A DNA stretch of 24,257 nucleotides from Nitrospira sp. UBA2083 (GTDB taxonomy: Bacteria > Nitrospirota > Nitrospiria > Nitrospirales > Nitrospiraceae), in contig DCZN01000049.1 in assembly GCA_002331625.1 (NCBI GenBank), positions 16,263 through 40,519 on the forward strand, read 5' to 3'. Below, one piece after another: positions 6,018 to 15,580 of the stretch. The first letter of the stretch is position 1, and the number at the start of each line of letters is the position of its first letter. The notes beneath the pieces were generated by a model. The model did not search any database. It was given only the letters and a program-made list of their open reading frames with translations, and had not been told where the DNA came from. The position numbers were made by a program, and so were the translations under genes.

Positions 6018-6269
6018 TTTCATCATCCTGGTAAACTACGGGTCCTGTGTCAATCACGACATCCTTCGTGTAAGATTCCATCGATCGGGTTGTACACCAT
6101 AAACAGTTTTTGGATGACATCTTCGCTCAGCTCGACAACAATGAGCGTATTCGCAACATCGGTTCCTGTAGCTGCGAGAACGCTTGAGAATAACGGCCCA
6201 TCGCCCCATCACAGTACAGAACACCATGGGGTCTCAAACTGGTTGGCCATGCTGAAAGGCAGGTACACA

Positions 6270-6827
6270 ATGAGACTAGTTGTGCTCGTAGGTATTGTGA
6301 TCTTGGCCGGTGCATCCGTCGCGGCTGCAGCGGGATCGTTACATAGCGATCCTAAGAAAAGTGGTGATGTGAATAAATCGATACCCCTGTCCGGGGAGGA
6401 GCCGTATGAGGCGCTGAAGCGTGGAGACTACCGACTCGCGGCCGGGCTCTTTTATCCGTTGGCGGAGAAGGGCGATGCCCGAGCGCAATACAATCTTGGA
6501 TTGCTCTATGCGAGCGGTCTCGGCGTCGGGCAAGACAACCAAGCCGCGTTGAAATGGTATCGATTAGCAGCGGGCCAAGGTCACGCAGGAGCGCAAAACG
6601 AGCTCGCTCAGATGTACGCGAAGGGGCAGGGTGTTCAACCGGATCAGGTCCGGGCCTACGTGTGGTACACTGTGGCGGGAGAATCGTTGGGTGGCGGGTC
6701 GAAGAACGAAATCATGAAGGACCGAGACAGCATGGCCTCACGCATGACGCCAGCACAGATCCAGAAAGCAGAGGAGCTGACCAAGCAGTGCCTGGAGTCA
6801 CAGTTCAAGAAGTGCGGCGAGAAATAA
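6270..6827 (+). CDS. Exported Sel1-repeat protein
   Basis: This 185-aa protein begins with a Sec signal peptide (MRLVVLVGIVILAGASVAAA, cleavage near residue 22). From about residue 50 it carries Sel1/TPR-like repeats: YRLAAGLFYPLAEKGDARAQ, then YNLGLLYASGLGVGQDNQAA, and LKWYRLAAGQGHAGAQNELA with MYAKGQGV. Such repeats form alpha-solenoid scaffolds for protein contacts in the periplasm. The frame stays open back to 5934 across attR, but the ATG at 6270 with AGG 7 nt upstream and the signal peptide place the start here. It is the first host gene after the element; no partner is obvious. Confidence 0.85.
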   Translation: MRLVVLVGIVILAGASVAAAAGSLHSDPKKSGDVNKSIPLSGEEPYEALKRGDYRLAAGLFYPLAEKGDARAQYNLGLLYASGLGVGQDNQAALKWYRLAAGQGHAGAQNELAQMYAKGQGVQPDQVRAYVWYTVAGESLGGGSKNEIMKDRDSMASRMTPAQIQKAEELTKQCLESQFKKCGEK

Positions 6828-7114
6828 GGGCGCTCACCAGAGGCTGACGTCACTCATATCCAAGTGCAGACCCTTCGCAGATCATTTCGTCGTGATTATC
6901 CAATCAGGTTGCCTGACTACCTCTCAATAACCTCAGGCGTCAGGCAGGCGATCTGGTCTTCCTGACAGGCGACTCCAGCCGATGCCTCGGTTTTCCATAG
7001 CCCATAAAGCGCCCTCTTCTTCGTGAACTCTCGACAGCACTAGGAACTTCCCTTGCGCTCCCCCCCTTGCCTCATGGGTTCAAAGCAGTTCACACTGTAT
7101 GACACAGGTGTCTC

Positions 7115-9373
7115 ATGAAGGTCCGACCCGGCAAGAGATCGATGGGACGGTTTATGATTCTGGGCAGTATTCTTGCGCTGCTATTTTGTCTCCAATTTAT
7201 CCAGGATTCCTGGGCAGATGACACCGCTCTCGAACGCCCGGGGTTTTCGATCGTCACTCGGGACGGATCTGGCGATGCCGGTCAGTACAGCTCCATTGCC
7301 ATTGGGGCCGATGGCTTGGCTCTTATCAGCTACTACGATGCGACCAACGGCGATCTGAAAGTTGCCCACTGTTCCAACCAGGCATGCACTGCGGCAACCA
7401 TCAGCTCTCTCGATCGAGCCGGAGATGTTGGTCAGTACACCTCGATTGCCCTCGGGAGCGACGACCGCGGTGTCATCACTTACTACGACGCCACGAAAGG
7501 GGATCTGAAAGTTGCGCATTGTGCCGACCTCGCCTGCACGTCGGCTACGCTCAAGACGATCGACCACGCTGGGAACGTTGGTCAGTACACATCTCTGACC
7601 ATCGGCACCGACAAGCTCCCTTTCATCACATACTACGATGTCACGAACGGCGATTTGAAAGCGGCCCATTGCAACGACGTCGCCTGTGAGGCCGCGACGA
7701 TTACCGTCCTCACCTTTCTGCAGGCCGAGGGGAACGTCGGCCTCTATACGTCGGTCACGATGGTGATGAGTCAGGGCGTTATCAGCTATTATGACGCCAC
7801 GGATCACTACTTGAAGTCCGCCCTCTGCCCGGATGTGGCCTGCACGGAACCGACCCTCACGACGACTCCCGATAAAACCGCCGATGTGGGCCAATACAGT
7901 TCCGTGACGATTGGGACAACGGATAGTCGGCCCCTCATCAGCTATTACGATGCCACGAATGGAGATCTCAAAATCGTCCACTGCGAGGAGGTCGTGTGTA
8001 CGTCTCCGACGCGTACCGTTCTTGAGAGCGAAGGGAATGTCGGTCAGTACACCTCCATCGTGATCGGACGCGACGACCTGGGCATCATCAGCTACTACGA
8101 CGTGACCAACGGGGATTTGAAAGTCGCCCACTGCGCCGATGTCACCTGTGCCTCTGCCACGCTTGTGAGCCTCGATAAAACCGGTGACGTCGGCCAGTAC
8201 ACGGCCGTTGCTATCGGGGCGGATGGGCTGCCGATCATCAGTTACTACGATGTCACCAATGGCGATCTGAAAGTTGCTCATTGTGGAGACGTCGGCTGTA
8301 CCTCTTCGACCATCACGCCGCTGGATGGAGCAGCCATTAATGTCGGCGCTCCGTCTTGGATGGTGATGGGAGCTGACGGTAAGGCGTTTCTCAGCTACTA
8401 CGATGCGACACATGGCGACCTCAGGGTGGTTCACTGTCTTGATCTCGTCTGTGCCTCGGCCACCCTGACAACTATCCAGGGTCATGATGACGTTGGTCAG
8501 TTCGTCTCCGTCGCTATCGGTGCGGATGGTCTGCCGATCATCAGCCACTACGATGCGACGAACGGGAATCTGAGAGTGGTGCACTGCGATGACGTCGCCT
8601 GCATGACCGCAACGCATCATGTGCTGGACGAAGCAGGGCAAGTTGGCCAGTTCACCGCGATCACCGTCGGCGCTGATGGCCGAGGCTTGATCAGTTACTA
8701 CGATGCGACAAACAAGGACTTGAAAGTGGCACATTGCAGCGATCGTGGCTGTGGTTCAGCTCGGATCACCACGCTCGCCAGCCAGGGCGACGTCGGGCAG
8801 TTCACCTCAATCACCATCGGCGCTGATGGGTTGGCTCTAATCAGCTACTATGATGCCACCAACCAGGATCTTAAGGTTGCACATTGTGATGATGTGGAAT
8901 GTCGGTCGGCGACGCACAGTACCTTGGATAGTTCCGGTCAGGTGGGTCAGTACAACTCCGTGACGATAGGGTCCGACGGTTTCGGTCTGATCAGCTACTA
9001 CGATGCGACCAACGGCGATTTAAAAATCGCGCACTGCAATGATCTGGTCTGTCGCACAGCTAAAGTCACGACTCTGAGTAGCCACGACAACGTCGGCCAG
9101 TTCACATCGATTACTATTGGTTCAGACGGGAGAGGCCTCATCAGCTATTACGATGTGACCAACGGGGATCTCCGAGTTGCCCATTGCGTCGATGTGGAGT
9201 GTCGGTCGGCGACCCAGACGGTCGTCCAGAGCCACGATGATGTTGGGCAGTTCACAACGATCGCGATTGGGATGGATGGCCGAGCCCTGATCAGTTATTA
9301 CGATGCCACGAATGGCAATCTGAAAGTTGCTCATTGCTCCAACAGCCTCTGTGTGCCGTACCACCGCCGCTGA
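7115..9373 (+). CDS. Secreted protein of fourteen ~50-aa tandem repeats
   Basis: This 752-aa protein has an N-terminal signal segment (hydrophobic core FMILGSILALLFCLQFI, residues ~13-29) and then fourteen consecutive repeats of about 50 residues filling the rest. The consensus is D/NVGQ-Y/F-TS-IGADG-ISYYDATNGDL and KVAHC-x4-C, so nearly every repeat supplies a CX4C cysteine pair. Repeats 3, 4 and 8 are the most diverged. Regular ~50-aa beta-rich units suggest a beta-propeller or similar fold, and fourteen units would suit two seven-bladed propellers; this is inference. An alternative ATG is at 7142. It looks like a surface or periplasmic protein; ligand and partners are unknown. The convergent neighbour at 9417 is functionally unrelated. 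Confidence 0.85.
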   Translation: MKVRPGKRSMGRFMILGSILALLFCLQFIQDSWADDTALERPGFSIVTRDGSGDAGQYSSIAIGADGLALISYYDATNGDLKVAHCSNQACTAATISSLDRAGDVGQYTSIALGSDDRGVITYYDATKGDLKVAHCADLACTSATLKTIDHAGNVGQYTSLTIGTDKLPFITYYDVTNGDLKAAHCNDVACEAATITVLTFLQAEGNVGLYTSVTMVMSQGVISYYDATDHYLKSALCPDVACTEPTLTTTPDKTADVGQYSSVTIGTTDSRPLISYYDATNGDLKIVHCEEVVCTSPTRTVLESEGNVGQYTSIVIGRDDLGIISYYDVTNGDLKVAHCADVTCASATLVSLDKTGDVGQYTAVAIGADGLPIISYYDVTNGDLKVAHCGDVGCTSSTITPLDGAAINVGAPSWMVMGADGKAFLSYYDATHGDLRVVHCLDLVCASATLTTIQGHDDVGQFVSVAIGADGLPIISHYDATNGNLRVVHCDDVACMTATHHVLDEAGQVGQFTAITVGADGRGLISYYDATNKDLKVAHCSDRGCGSARITTLASQGDVGQFTSITIGADGLALISYYDATNQDLKVAHCDDVECRSATHSTLDSSGQVGQYNSVTIGSDGFGLISYYDATNGDLKIAHCNDLVCRTAKVTTLSSHDNVGQFTSITIGSDGRGLISYYDVTNGDLRVAHCVDVECRSATQTVVQSHDDVGQFTTIAIGMDGRALISYYDATNGNLKVAHCSNSLCVPYHRR

Positions 9374-9416
9374 GTCGACGCATCAGGATCCATTCGACGG
9401 TTCTACTCCCTGCGGT

Positions 9417-10736
9417 CTAGGACGACCGTAGTTTACTGATCTCTTCCAGCGTGGTCTCGATTTCCTTCGATGAGTTGATGAGACTCGGCGCGAGTCTGAC
9501 ATACTTGGTTGCGTAGGGTGTGACGCTGCCGACGATGCTGCGATAACGGAGTTTGTCCACGACTGCACGCGGCGTCATGCCTGCCACATCGAAACAGACG
9601 ATCCCAGCTGACAGGTCCTGTGACATCGGCGTGTGGAGGGTGATATGCGGCATGGATACCAGGCCTTGCTTCAACTGCTGGTTCAGTTCGTAGATGCGCA
9701 GTGTCACTTTGGATTTCCCGATGGCTTGATGAAACAGGAAGGCTTCATCCAGCGCCCAGCGATGCTCAAAGGAATGGAACCCACCCGGCGTCATGTGGAC
9801 TGATTGAGGGAGATCCTTCGATGATTTGTTTTCCATCCAGAGGTCATAGGCCTGACTGCTAAAAGTTGGGATGGTTGGTTGGGCGATGGGCCAGGTCTTG
9901 GGGTGACCCCAGACGAGCCCCGTGCCGCGTGGACCGAACATCCATTTATGCGTCCCGGCAACCAAGAAATCGCAGCCGAGCTCGCTCATGCGGAAATCTT
10001 CGACTCCCAATGCATGGACCCCGTCCACACAGAAGATGATCCGGTCCTGTTCGTCTCGCGAGCGGTTGATGCCCTGGATCACCATCGCCATCTCATGAAT
10101 AGGCAGTTTAAGCCCTGTGCTGGAATGGACCCAGGTGACGGCCACGATGCGGGTGGCAGGCGAGATACCTTTGCGCAGAGACTCGACGATCTCGTCGCGC
10201 GAGACGGTCTTGAGTGCTCGATAGAGGGCAATCTGCTGAACCATGGCGCCTGTACGTTCCGCGCGGAGGCGTAGTGCTGTTTCAGTTGAATAATGATCGT
10301 GGGTCGTGGTGAGGATTTCCTGTCCGCTGCGCAGTTGGAGTCCTCCATAGAGCAGACCGAGACCCATCGTCGTGCTGTCGGTCAAAGCGATGTCCATGGG
10401 GTTGGCACCCAGATAGTCAGCCGCGGCTCGAAGGACCGTCGCTTCTTGTTTTTCTTCATGCTCAAACCAGTAGCCGATGGGATCGGCATCCAGACCGTCG
10501 CGGTGACGTTCGATCGCTTCACGCACTGGTGTGGGATGAGACGCAAGAAAAAACGCGGCGAGGTGGATAAGCCGTGGGGAAAGGGGAAACTGCGCACGTA
10601 GGCTGTCCCAACTCGTGAATGCGCGCTGTGGGGATGATTGACCGGCAAGCACACGAGGGCTGGTGCCTGCCAGAAGGGCCGCGCTCAGGGTTAAGCCCGT
10701 CCGCACGAGAAAATCTCGACGTCCCATGCCGCTCAT
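9417..10736 (-). CDS. Tat-exported class-V aminotransferase-like PLP enzyme
   Basis: This 439-aa fold-type I PLP enzyme is of the aminotransferase class V family (isopenicillin-N epimerase / cysteine desulfurase-like). It begins with a twin-arginine signal, GRRDFLVRTGLTLSAALLAG, implying export in folded form with cofactor bound. The cofactor lysine is K264 in VAGTHKWMFGPRGTG; D238 and H241 in CVDGVHALG match the usual PLP-contacting positions. The start at 10736 has an AGGAGG ribosome-binding site with 5-nt spacing. It lies 122 bp downstream of gcvP on the same strand. Substrate cannot be inferred; no catalytic cysteine loop for desulfurase activity is apparent. Confidence 0.87.
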   Translation of the reverse strand: MSGMGRRDFLVRTGLTLSAALLAGTSPRVLAGQSSPQRAFTSWDSLRAQFPLSPRLIHLAAFFLASHPTPVREAIERHRDGLDADPIGYWFEHEEKQEATVLRAAADYLGANPMDIALTDSTTMGLGLLYGGLQLRSGQEILTTTHDHYSTETALRLRAERTGAMVQQIALYRALKTVSRDEIVESLRKGISPATRIVAVTWVHSSTGLKLPIHEMAMVIQGINRSRDEQDRIIFCVDGVHALGVEDFRMSELGCDFLVAGTHKWMFGPRGTGLVWGHPKTWPIAQPTIPTFSSQAYDLWMENKSSKDLPQSVHMTPGGFHSFEHRWALDEAFLFHQAIGKSKVTLRIYELNQQLKQGLVSMPHITLHTPMSQDLSAGIVCFDVAGMTPRAVVDKLRYRSIVGSVTPYATKYVRLAPSLINSSKEIETTLEEISKLRSS

Positions 10737-10811
10737 ACAAACCTCCTGGCCAGAATAAACGGATCTACTCTACTGCTTGTTCAGAAAGCCAGGCAAGAAG
10801 GAGTGGGACCA

Positions 10812-10834
10812 GAGCAGGGCTCATGGTCCTGCTC
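10812..10834 (-). terminator. Hairpin between gcvP and the aminotransferase gene
   Basis: GAGCAGG and CCTGCTC form a perfect 7-bp stem with a 9-nt loop, 25 bp beyond the gcvP stop codon. No T-run follows on the minus strand, so it is at best a weak or Rho-assisted terminator, or an mRNA 3'-end stabilising structure. Confidence 0.4.
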
Positions 10835-10858
10835 GACATGGACGCGAAAGAGATTCCG

Positions 10859-13747
10859 CTAGGATTGGTACGTTTCGATCGGCGGACAGCTGCACACGAG
10901 ATGGCGGTCGCCGTAGGCCTCGTCGATCCGGCTCACGCTGGGCCAGAACTTACTGTGCTTCAGCCAGGGAGCTGGAAATGCCGCTTGCTCCCGGCTATAC
11001 GGCCGGTTCCATTCCGTAGCCGTCACCGTGGTGGCGGTGTGAGGCGCGTTCTTGAGCACATTGTTTGTCCGAGGCTGGCGTCCGTCGATGATCTCTTGGA
11101 TTTCGGCGCGGATCAAAATGAGCGCGTCGCAGAACCGATCGAGTTCGCTCTTGGCTTCACTTTCTGTCGGCTCGATCATGAGTGTGCCGGCCACGGGGAA
11201 CGAGACGGTCGGCGCATGGAAGCCGTAGTCCATCAATCGCTTGGCGACATCCATCGCCTCGACACCTGCACTTTCCTTGAATTCACGCAGGTCGAGGATG
11301 AACTCATGGGCCACCAGGCCGGAATCGCCACGGTACAGAATGGAGTAATGTTTTTCCATCCGCTTGGCCATGTAGTTGGCATTGAGGATGGCCACCTGAG
11401 TCGCCTTGGTTAGTCCTTCTCGCCCCATCATGGCAATATAGGCCCAGGAGATGGGTAGGATGCTCGGACTGCCGAACGGCGCCGCCGATACCGGACCCAT
11501 TGCTTGAGGTCCACCGAGCTTGATCACGGGATGCCCTGGGAGAAATGGCACAAGGTGCTGTGCCACTCCAATCGGACCCACGCCAGGTCCACCACCACCA
11601 TGGGGAATACAAAAAGTCTTATGCAGGTTGAGATGACAGACATCCGCCCCGATATCACCCAGACGACAGAGGCCCACCATAGCATTCATGTTGGCCCCGT
11701 CAATGTACACCTGGCCCCCGTAAGTATGGACGATGCGGCAAATGCGTCGCACGCTGGCCTCGAACACGCCATGGGTCGAGGGATACGTGAGCATTAAGGC
11801 GGCGAGCCGGTCACGGTATTGAACGGCCTTGGCCTCCAGGTCGGCGACATCGACGTTTCCGTTCCGATCACACGCGACCACCACCACTGTCATCCCAACC
11901 ATCGCCGCGCTGGCCGGGTTCGTGCCGTGCGCAGAAACAGGGATCAAGCAGACATCCCGGTGGGACTCTCCTTTTGACCGATGGTAGGCTCGAATTACCA
12001 TGAGGCCGGAATATTCACCCTGGGATCCGGCGTTCGGTTGCAGCGAGAATGCCGCAAATCCTGCAATCTCGGCGAGCCAAGCTTCGAGTTGCTGAAAGAG
12101 AGTGTGGTAGCCCCGTGTTTGGTCGGCCGGTGCGAACGGATGCACACGCGAGAACTCCGGCCACGTCACCGGCAGCATTTCGGAGGTGGCGTTCAGTTTC
12201 ATGGTGCACGAGCCTAGCGGAATCATGGAGTGCACCAAGGAGAGGTCTTTGGTCTGCAACCGGTAGAGATAGCGGAGCATCTCGTGCTCGGAGTGATAAC
12301 GATTGAAGATCTCATGTGTCAGATATTTACTAGTCCTGGCCAAGGGAGATGAGTAGCTGAGATCAATGGTCAGAGCCAGATCCGAAAGGCGGAACGGCAA
12401 TTGATCATGGCCGACGAAGATGTGCAGCAGGGTCTGTACTTCCTGCTCGGTGCTGAGCTCATCAAGCGAGGCGCCGACTGATCCGTCATCGTACTGCCGG
12501 AGGTTGATGCCATGTTGACGTGCCCGTACGGAGATCTGCTCTCCGTGCTCCTTAGAAACCGGGATCCGAATCGTGTCAAAAAAGACTTTCGGCAACACGT
12601 CGAAGCCCAGACGACGCAGTCCTTCCGCCAGTAGCAATGTCAGCCCATGCACTCGTTCGGCGATCCGTCGCAGTCCATCCGGCCCGTGGTACACCGCATA
12701 CATGCCGGCCATGACAGCCAACAAGACTTGAGCGGTACAGATATTACTCGTGGCTTTTTCGCGTCTGATATGTTGTTCGCGGGTTTGAAGCGATAGTCTG
12801 ATTGCCGGCTTGCCGGTCACATCTTTTGAGACACCAACCAGTCGACCCGGTATCTGCCGTTTGTAGTCTTCCTTGGTAGCGAGGAACGCGGCATGGGGTC
12901 CACCGAAACCGATTGGCACACCGAATCGTTGTGTCGACCCAATAGCAATATCGGCGCCGAATTCTCCGGGTGAGCGGAGTATCGTGAGTGCGAGGAGATC
13001 AGTGGATACGACGACCAGAACACCGGCCTCATGAGCCTGGGTCACTAATGCACTGAAATCACCTACATACCCGTCCGTGGCAGGGTACTGCAGGAGGATG
13101 CCGCACAGCTCTGGACGGGCACAATCAGCGGCTGATGGGACGCCCGTCTTGAGGACGATGCCCAGGGGTTCAGCCCTTGTCCGTAGCACCGCGAGAGTTT
13201 GTGGATGGCAGTCGTGTGAGGCGAAAAACTCATGGCGTTCCTGACCGTCATGGCGGGCGATCGCGTAGCACATCGCCATCGCTTCAGCGGCCGCTGTCGC
13301 TTCATCCAACAGGGACGCATTGGCCAGCGGAAGACCGGTCAGGTCCCCGACCATAGTCTGAAAAGTGACGAGAGCCTCTAGGCGACCTTGTGAGATTTCA
13401 GCTTGGTATGGAGTGTACTGCGTATACCACGCCGGATTCTCGAGAATGTTCCGTTGAATCACCCCAGGCGTGACACAGTCGTAGTATCCCATGCCAATCA
13501 GCGACCGATAGACCTTGTTCTGGGAGGCGATGCCTTTCAGCCGAGCCAGGACGGCCTGTTCGCCATCACCGTCTGGTAGATCGAGGACGTGGCGATAGCG
13601 AATATCAGAGGGAACGGCCGTATCGGCCAGCGTCTCGAGCGATTGCAGGCCGAGGGTGGCGAGCATTTCCTGAATGTCCGCGTCTGACGGTCCAAGGTGT
13701 CGATGTACAAAATCATCCGTTGGTTGAAGCCAAGTCTGAGCATTCAT
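10859..13747 (-). CDS. gcvP: Glycine dehydrogenase (decarboxylating), P-protein
   Basis: This is the PLP-dependent P-protein of the glycine cleavage system, which decarboxylates glycine and passes aminomethyl to the lipoyl H-protein. It is a full-length one-chain form (962 aa from the ATG at 13747), with N- and C-terminal halves both present rather than split GcvPA/GcvPB. The cofactor lysine is K710 in [18 protein letters not shown], preceded by [12 protein letters not shown], and the N-terminal GFGGPHAAF motif is intact. The open frame extends to 13816, but MNAQTW has GGAAGG just upstream and fits the family start. gcvT, gcvH and lpd are not in the window. The reaction is reversible, supplying glycine or methylene-THF. 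Confidence 0.97.
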   Translation of the reverse strand: MNAQTWLQPTDDFVHRHLGPSDADIQEMLATLGLQSLETLADTAVPSDIRYRHVLDLPDGDGEQAVLARLKGIASQNKVYRSLIGMGYYDCVTPGVIQRNILENPAWYTQYTPYQAEISQGRLEALVTFQTMVGDLTGLPLANASLLDEATAAAEAMAMCYAIARHDGQERHEFFASHDCHPQTLAVLRTRAEPLGIVLKTGVPSAADCARPELCGILLQYPATDGYVGDFSALVTQAHEAGVLVVVSTDLLALTILRSPGEFGADIAIGSTQRFGVPIGFGGPHAAFLATKEDYKRQIPGRLVGVSKDVTGKPAIRLSLQTREQHIRREKATSNICTAQVLLAVMAGMYAVYHGPDGLRRIAERVHGLTLLLAEGLRRLGFDVLPKVFFDTIRIPVSKEHGEQISVRARQHGINLRQYDDGSVGASLDELSTEQEVQTLLHIFVGHDQLPFRLSDLALTIDLSYSSPLARTSKYLTHEIFNRYHSEHEMLRYLYRLQTKDLSLVHSMIPLGSCTMKLNATSEMLPVTWPEFSRVHPFAPADQTRGYHTLFQQLEAWLAEIAGFAAFSLQPNAGSQGEYSGLMVIRAYHRSKGESHRDVCLIPVSAHGTNPASAAMVGMTVVVVACDRNGNVDVADLEAKAVQYRDRLAALMLTYPSTHGVFEASVRRICRIVHTYGGQVYIDGANMNAMVGLCRLGDIGADVCHLNLHKTFCIPHGGGGPGVGPIGVAQHLVPFLPGHPVIKLGGPQAMGPVSAAPFGSPSILPISWAYIAMMGREGLTKATQVAILNANYMAKRMEKHYSILYRGDSGLVAHEFILDLREFKESAGVEAMDVAKRLMDYGFHAPTVSFPVAGTLMIEPTESEAKSELDRFCDALILIRAEIQEIIDGRQPRTNNVLKNAPHTATTVTATEWNRPYSREQAAFPAPWLKHSKFWPSVSRIDEAYGDRHLVCSCPPIETYQS

Positions 13748-14019
13748 CGAGCCTTCCATCCTCTGTTCGGTTTCCGAGTGAGCCGTCGTTGGCAGAGCGT
13801 TTCGTGATGGTCGCATCGAACGCGCAGCCTACCATGAGACCACCTCATTTCCAAGAGACAGGATGCGCGCTAGGTCACCAGGCTCAGGTTCGAGGAATGT
13901 GTCCATAGGCGGTCAACCCTCGGCCTAGGCTTAACAGGTTGCACAGGCTTGCTCTTTCGTTGCATTTTAGAGAATTCACGCTATGGTGAACTCACATATC
14001 GTAGCCAAGGCGTTGACCT

Positions 14020-14664
14020 ATGGACGCTACAAATCGGGGCCCCAATCAGCACTCACTAGAGGAATTGCCGCGTCGGTCCTTCATGGGGATGGTCATCCTT
14101 CTCACAGTGGCTCTCGGCATCGTGGGTGCGATCGGATACTTGATTGTCCAAGGCCCTGGTGTGGAGACCAGTTTCTTCGCGTCACGCAATCCGACCCCTC
14201 AGCCCAACACGGGACTGACCGCATCACAGACCTCGCCCCTGGCAGCCGAAGTGCGTCTCACACGAGAAGGAATCGATCGGCTTCTTGATGCCCTCGATCA
14301 AGCGATCCGGCGAAAAGATGTCGAGGGCGTCCTACGGCACATCGCACATGACGCGACCATCACCATTCATCTGAAACAGGGCCCGCAGCAACAAGCGGCT
14401 CTGCTGACGCGGGAGGAGTATCGCAAGACGTTGGCCATGAGTTTCGCCTTTCCGAGCGACCACGACTTCGCTCGGACGAATACGTCGGTATCGCTTGCCG
14501 CGGATGAACGAAGTGCAAAGGTGTCCTTTAAATCTACTGAGACACTTCGACCTTCTAATCACGAATTCAAGGCAGAAGGGGAAGAAACGCTTGTCTTCAA
14601 CATCCGCGACGGGAAGCCCATGATTACGTCGCTTGAACAGACCTTCCCCGGCGATTCGATGTAA
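14020..14664 (+). CDS. Membrane-anchored NTF2/SnoaL-like protein
   Basis: This 214-aa protein has one N-terminal transmembrane segment (about residues 22-44, MGMVILLTVALGIVGAIGYL) after a short hydrophilic start, then a linker and a ~115-residue domain. That domain (LTREGIDRLLDALDQAIRRK, HIAHDATITIHL, LTREEYRKTLAM, and strands ending FKAEGEETLVFNIRDGKPMI) has the helix-then-curved-sheet pattern of NTF2/SnoaL-like folds. It is probably anchored in the inner membrane with its domain in the periplasm. AAGG lies 9 nt before the ATG. It precedes the response-regulator gene by 133 bp; whether it belongs to that signalling unit is unknown. Confidence 0.7.
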   Translation: MDATNRGPNQHSLEELPRRSFMGMVILLTVALGIVGAIGYLIVQGPGVETSFFASRNPTPQPNTGLTASQTSPLAAEVRLTREGIDRLLDALDQAIRRKDVEGVLRHIAHDATITIHLKQGPQQQAALLTREEYRKTLAMSFAFPSDHDFARTNTSVSLAADERSAKVSFKSTETLRPSNHEFKAEGEETLVFNIRDGKPMITSLEQTFPGDSM

Positions 14665-14760
14665 CTGCCTCTTCAAGAGCCGTCCATTTGTTCGGAATAC
14701 CGTTCTCTTGTAGCAACCCGCACCGCTCTCAGCCACCGAGATTCGCAATCCTTGGTTTGG

Positions 14761-14766
14761 TATAAT
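14761..14766 (+). promoter_or_regulatory. Candidate sigma-70 -10 box for the two-component operon
   Basis: A perfect TATAAT lies 31 bp upstream of the response-regulator ATG. No good TTGACA match is found 16-18 bp further upstream, so the promoter may need an activator, possibly the response regulator itself. Confidence 0.45.
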
Positions 14767-14797
14767 CACCTGCTGATCAACTTTTGGTGGAGTGTGT

Positions 14798-15469
14798 ATG
14801 CGGGTCCTTGTCATAGAAGATGAAACCAAAGTCGGCTCCTTTATTAAGCGAGCGCTGGAAGAAGAAAGCTACGCGGTCGACCTCTGCGAAGACGGGGCCA
14901 AAGGTTTGGACATGGCGTTGGCGACCGACTATGATCTCTTGGTGGTCGATGTGATGTTGCCGTCCATGTCCGGTTTGGACGTGGTCAAGAATGTCCGTCA
15001 CGAACGAGTCCAGACCCCGGTGCTGATCCTTTCTGCTCAGTCCCAGATTGATCAGAGAGTCAAGGGACTGGATGCCGGCGCCGACGACTACCTCACCAAG
15101 CCGTTTGCCATTGATGAGCTCTTGGCGCGGGTTCGTGCCTTGCTGCGTCGTGGTGCAACGGAAAGTCCAGGGATTCTTCAGGTCGACGACTTATTGCTTA
15201 ACCCAGCGACACGCGATGTCACGCGTGGCGGGCAACGCATCGAGCTGACGTTGAAAGAGTATGCGCTGCTGGAATATTTAATGCGTCATGCCGGACGGGT
15301 GCTCACCCGACCGATGATCTCCGAGCACGTTTGGAATCAAGACTTCGATACCTTTACGAACGTCATTGATGTCTATGTGAACTATCTTCGGAACAAGATC
15401 GACCGAGGCCGGACCAAGAAACTGATCCATACCATCCGTGGGAGCGGGTACATGCTGAAGGCCGACTAG
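14798..15469 (+). CDS. OmpR-family response regulator
   Basis: This 223-aa protein has a receiver domain followed by an OmpR/PhoB winged helix. The acidic pocket is E8 and D9 in VIEDE, the phospho-acceptor is D51 in VVDVMLPSMSG, and the conserved lysine is K101 in DDYLTKPF. The C-terminal domain carries LTLKEYALLEYLMRHAGRVL and ends VYVNYLRNKIDRG with IHTIRGSGYML. I chose the ATG at 14798 because GGTGGAG stands 5 nt upstream; a GTG six bases earlier is also in frame. The cognate kinase follows 111 bp downstream, and an HtrA protease after that, suggesting envelope-stress control. Confidence 0.95.
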   Translation: MRVLVIEDETKVGSFIKRALEEESYAVDLCEDGAKGLDMALATDYDLLVVDVMLPSMSGLDVVKNVRHERVQTPVLILSAQSQIDQRVKGLDAGADDYLTKPFAIDELLARVRALLRRGATESPGILQVDDLLLNPATRDVTRGGQRIELTLKEYALLEYLMRHAGRVLTRPMISEHVWNQDFDTFTNVIDVYVNYLRNKIDRGRTKKLIHTIRGSGYMLKAD

Positions 15470-15580
15470 CGTCATGCTCGGGCCATGGGTCTTTGCTTCC
15501 GCCCTAGCTCAAGCTGGACGAGGCCGATCGCGAGGTTGTGCCGCGATTTCCTGTCGTCATCACGAGCCCGGAGTTGATTG

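Noticed and set aside
5934..6269. Upstream extension of the Sel1-protein frame starting inside the mobile element
   Set aside because: The extension crosses attR, lacks protein-like composition and would bury a good Sec signal peptide; ATG 6270 has its own ribosome-binding site.
7181..8734. 517-aa open frame on the minus strand opposite the repeat protein
   Set aside because: It is an antisense shadow kept open by the regular codon pattern of the tandem repeats; its own repeats mirror those of the sense gene, which has a signal peptide and coherent motifs.
10619..11413. 264-aa plus-strand frame opposite the end of gcvP
   Set aside because: It is antisense to conserved gcvP coding sequence and has no recognisable motifs.
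13760..13980. Glycine riboswitch upstream of gcvP
   Set aside because: I could not find the conserved glycine aptamer core motifs on the minus strand in this leader; a covariance-model scan would settle it.
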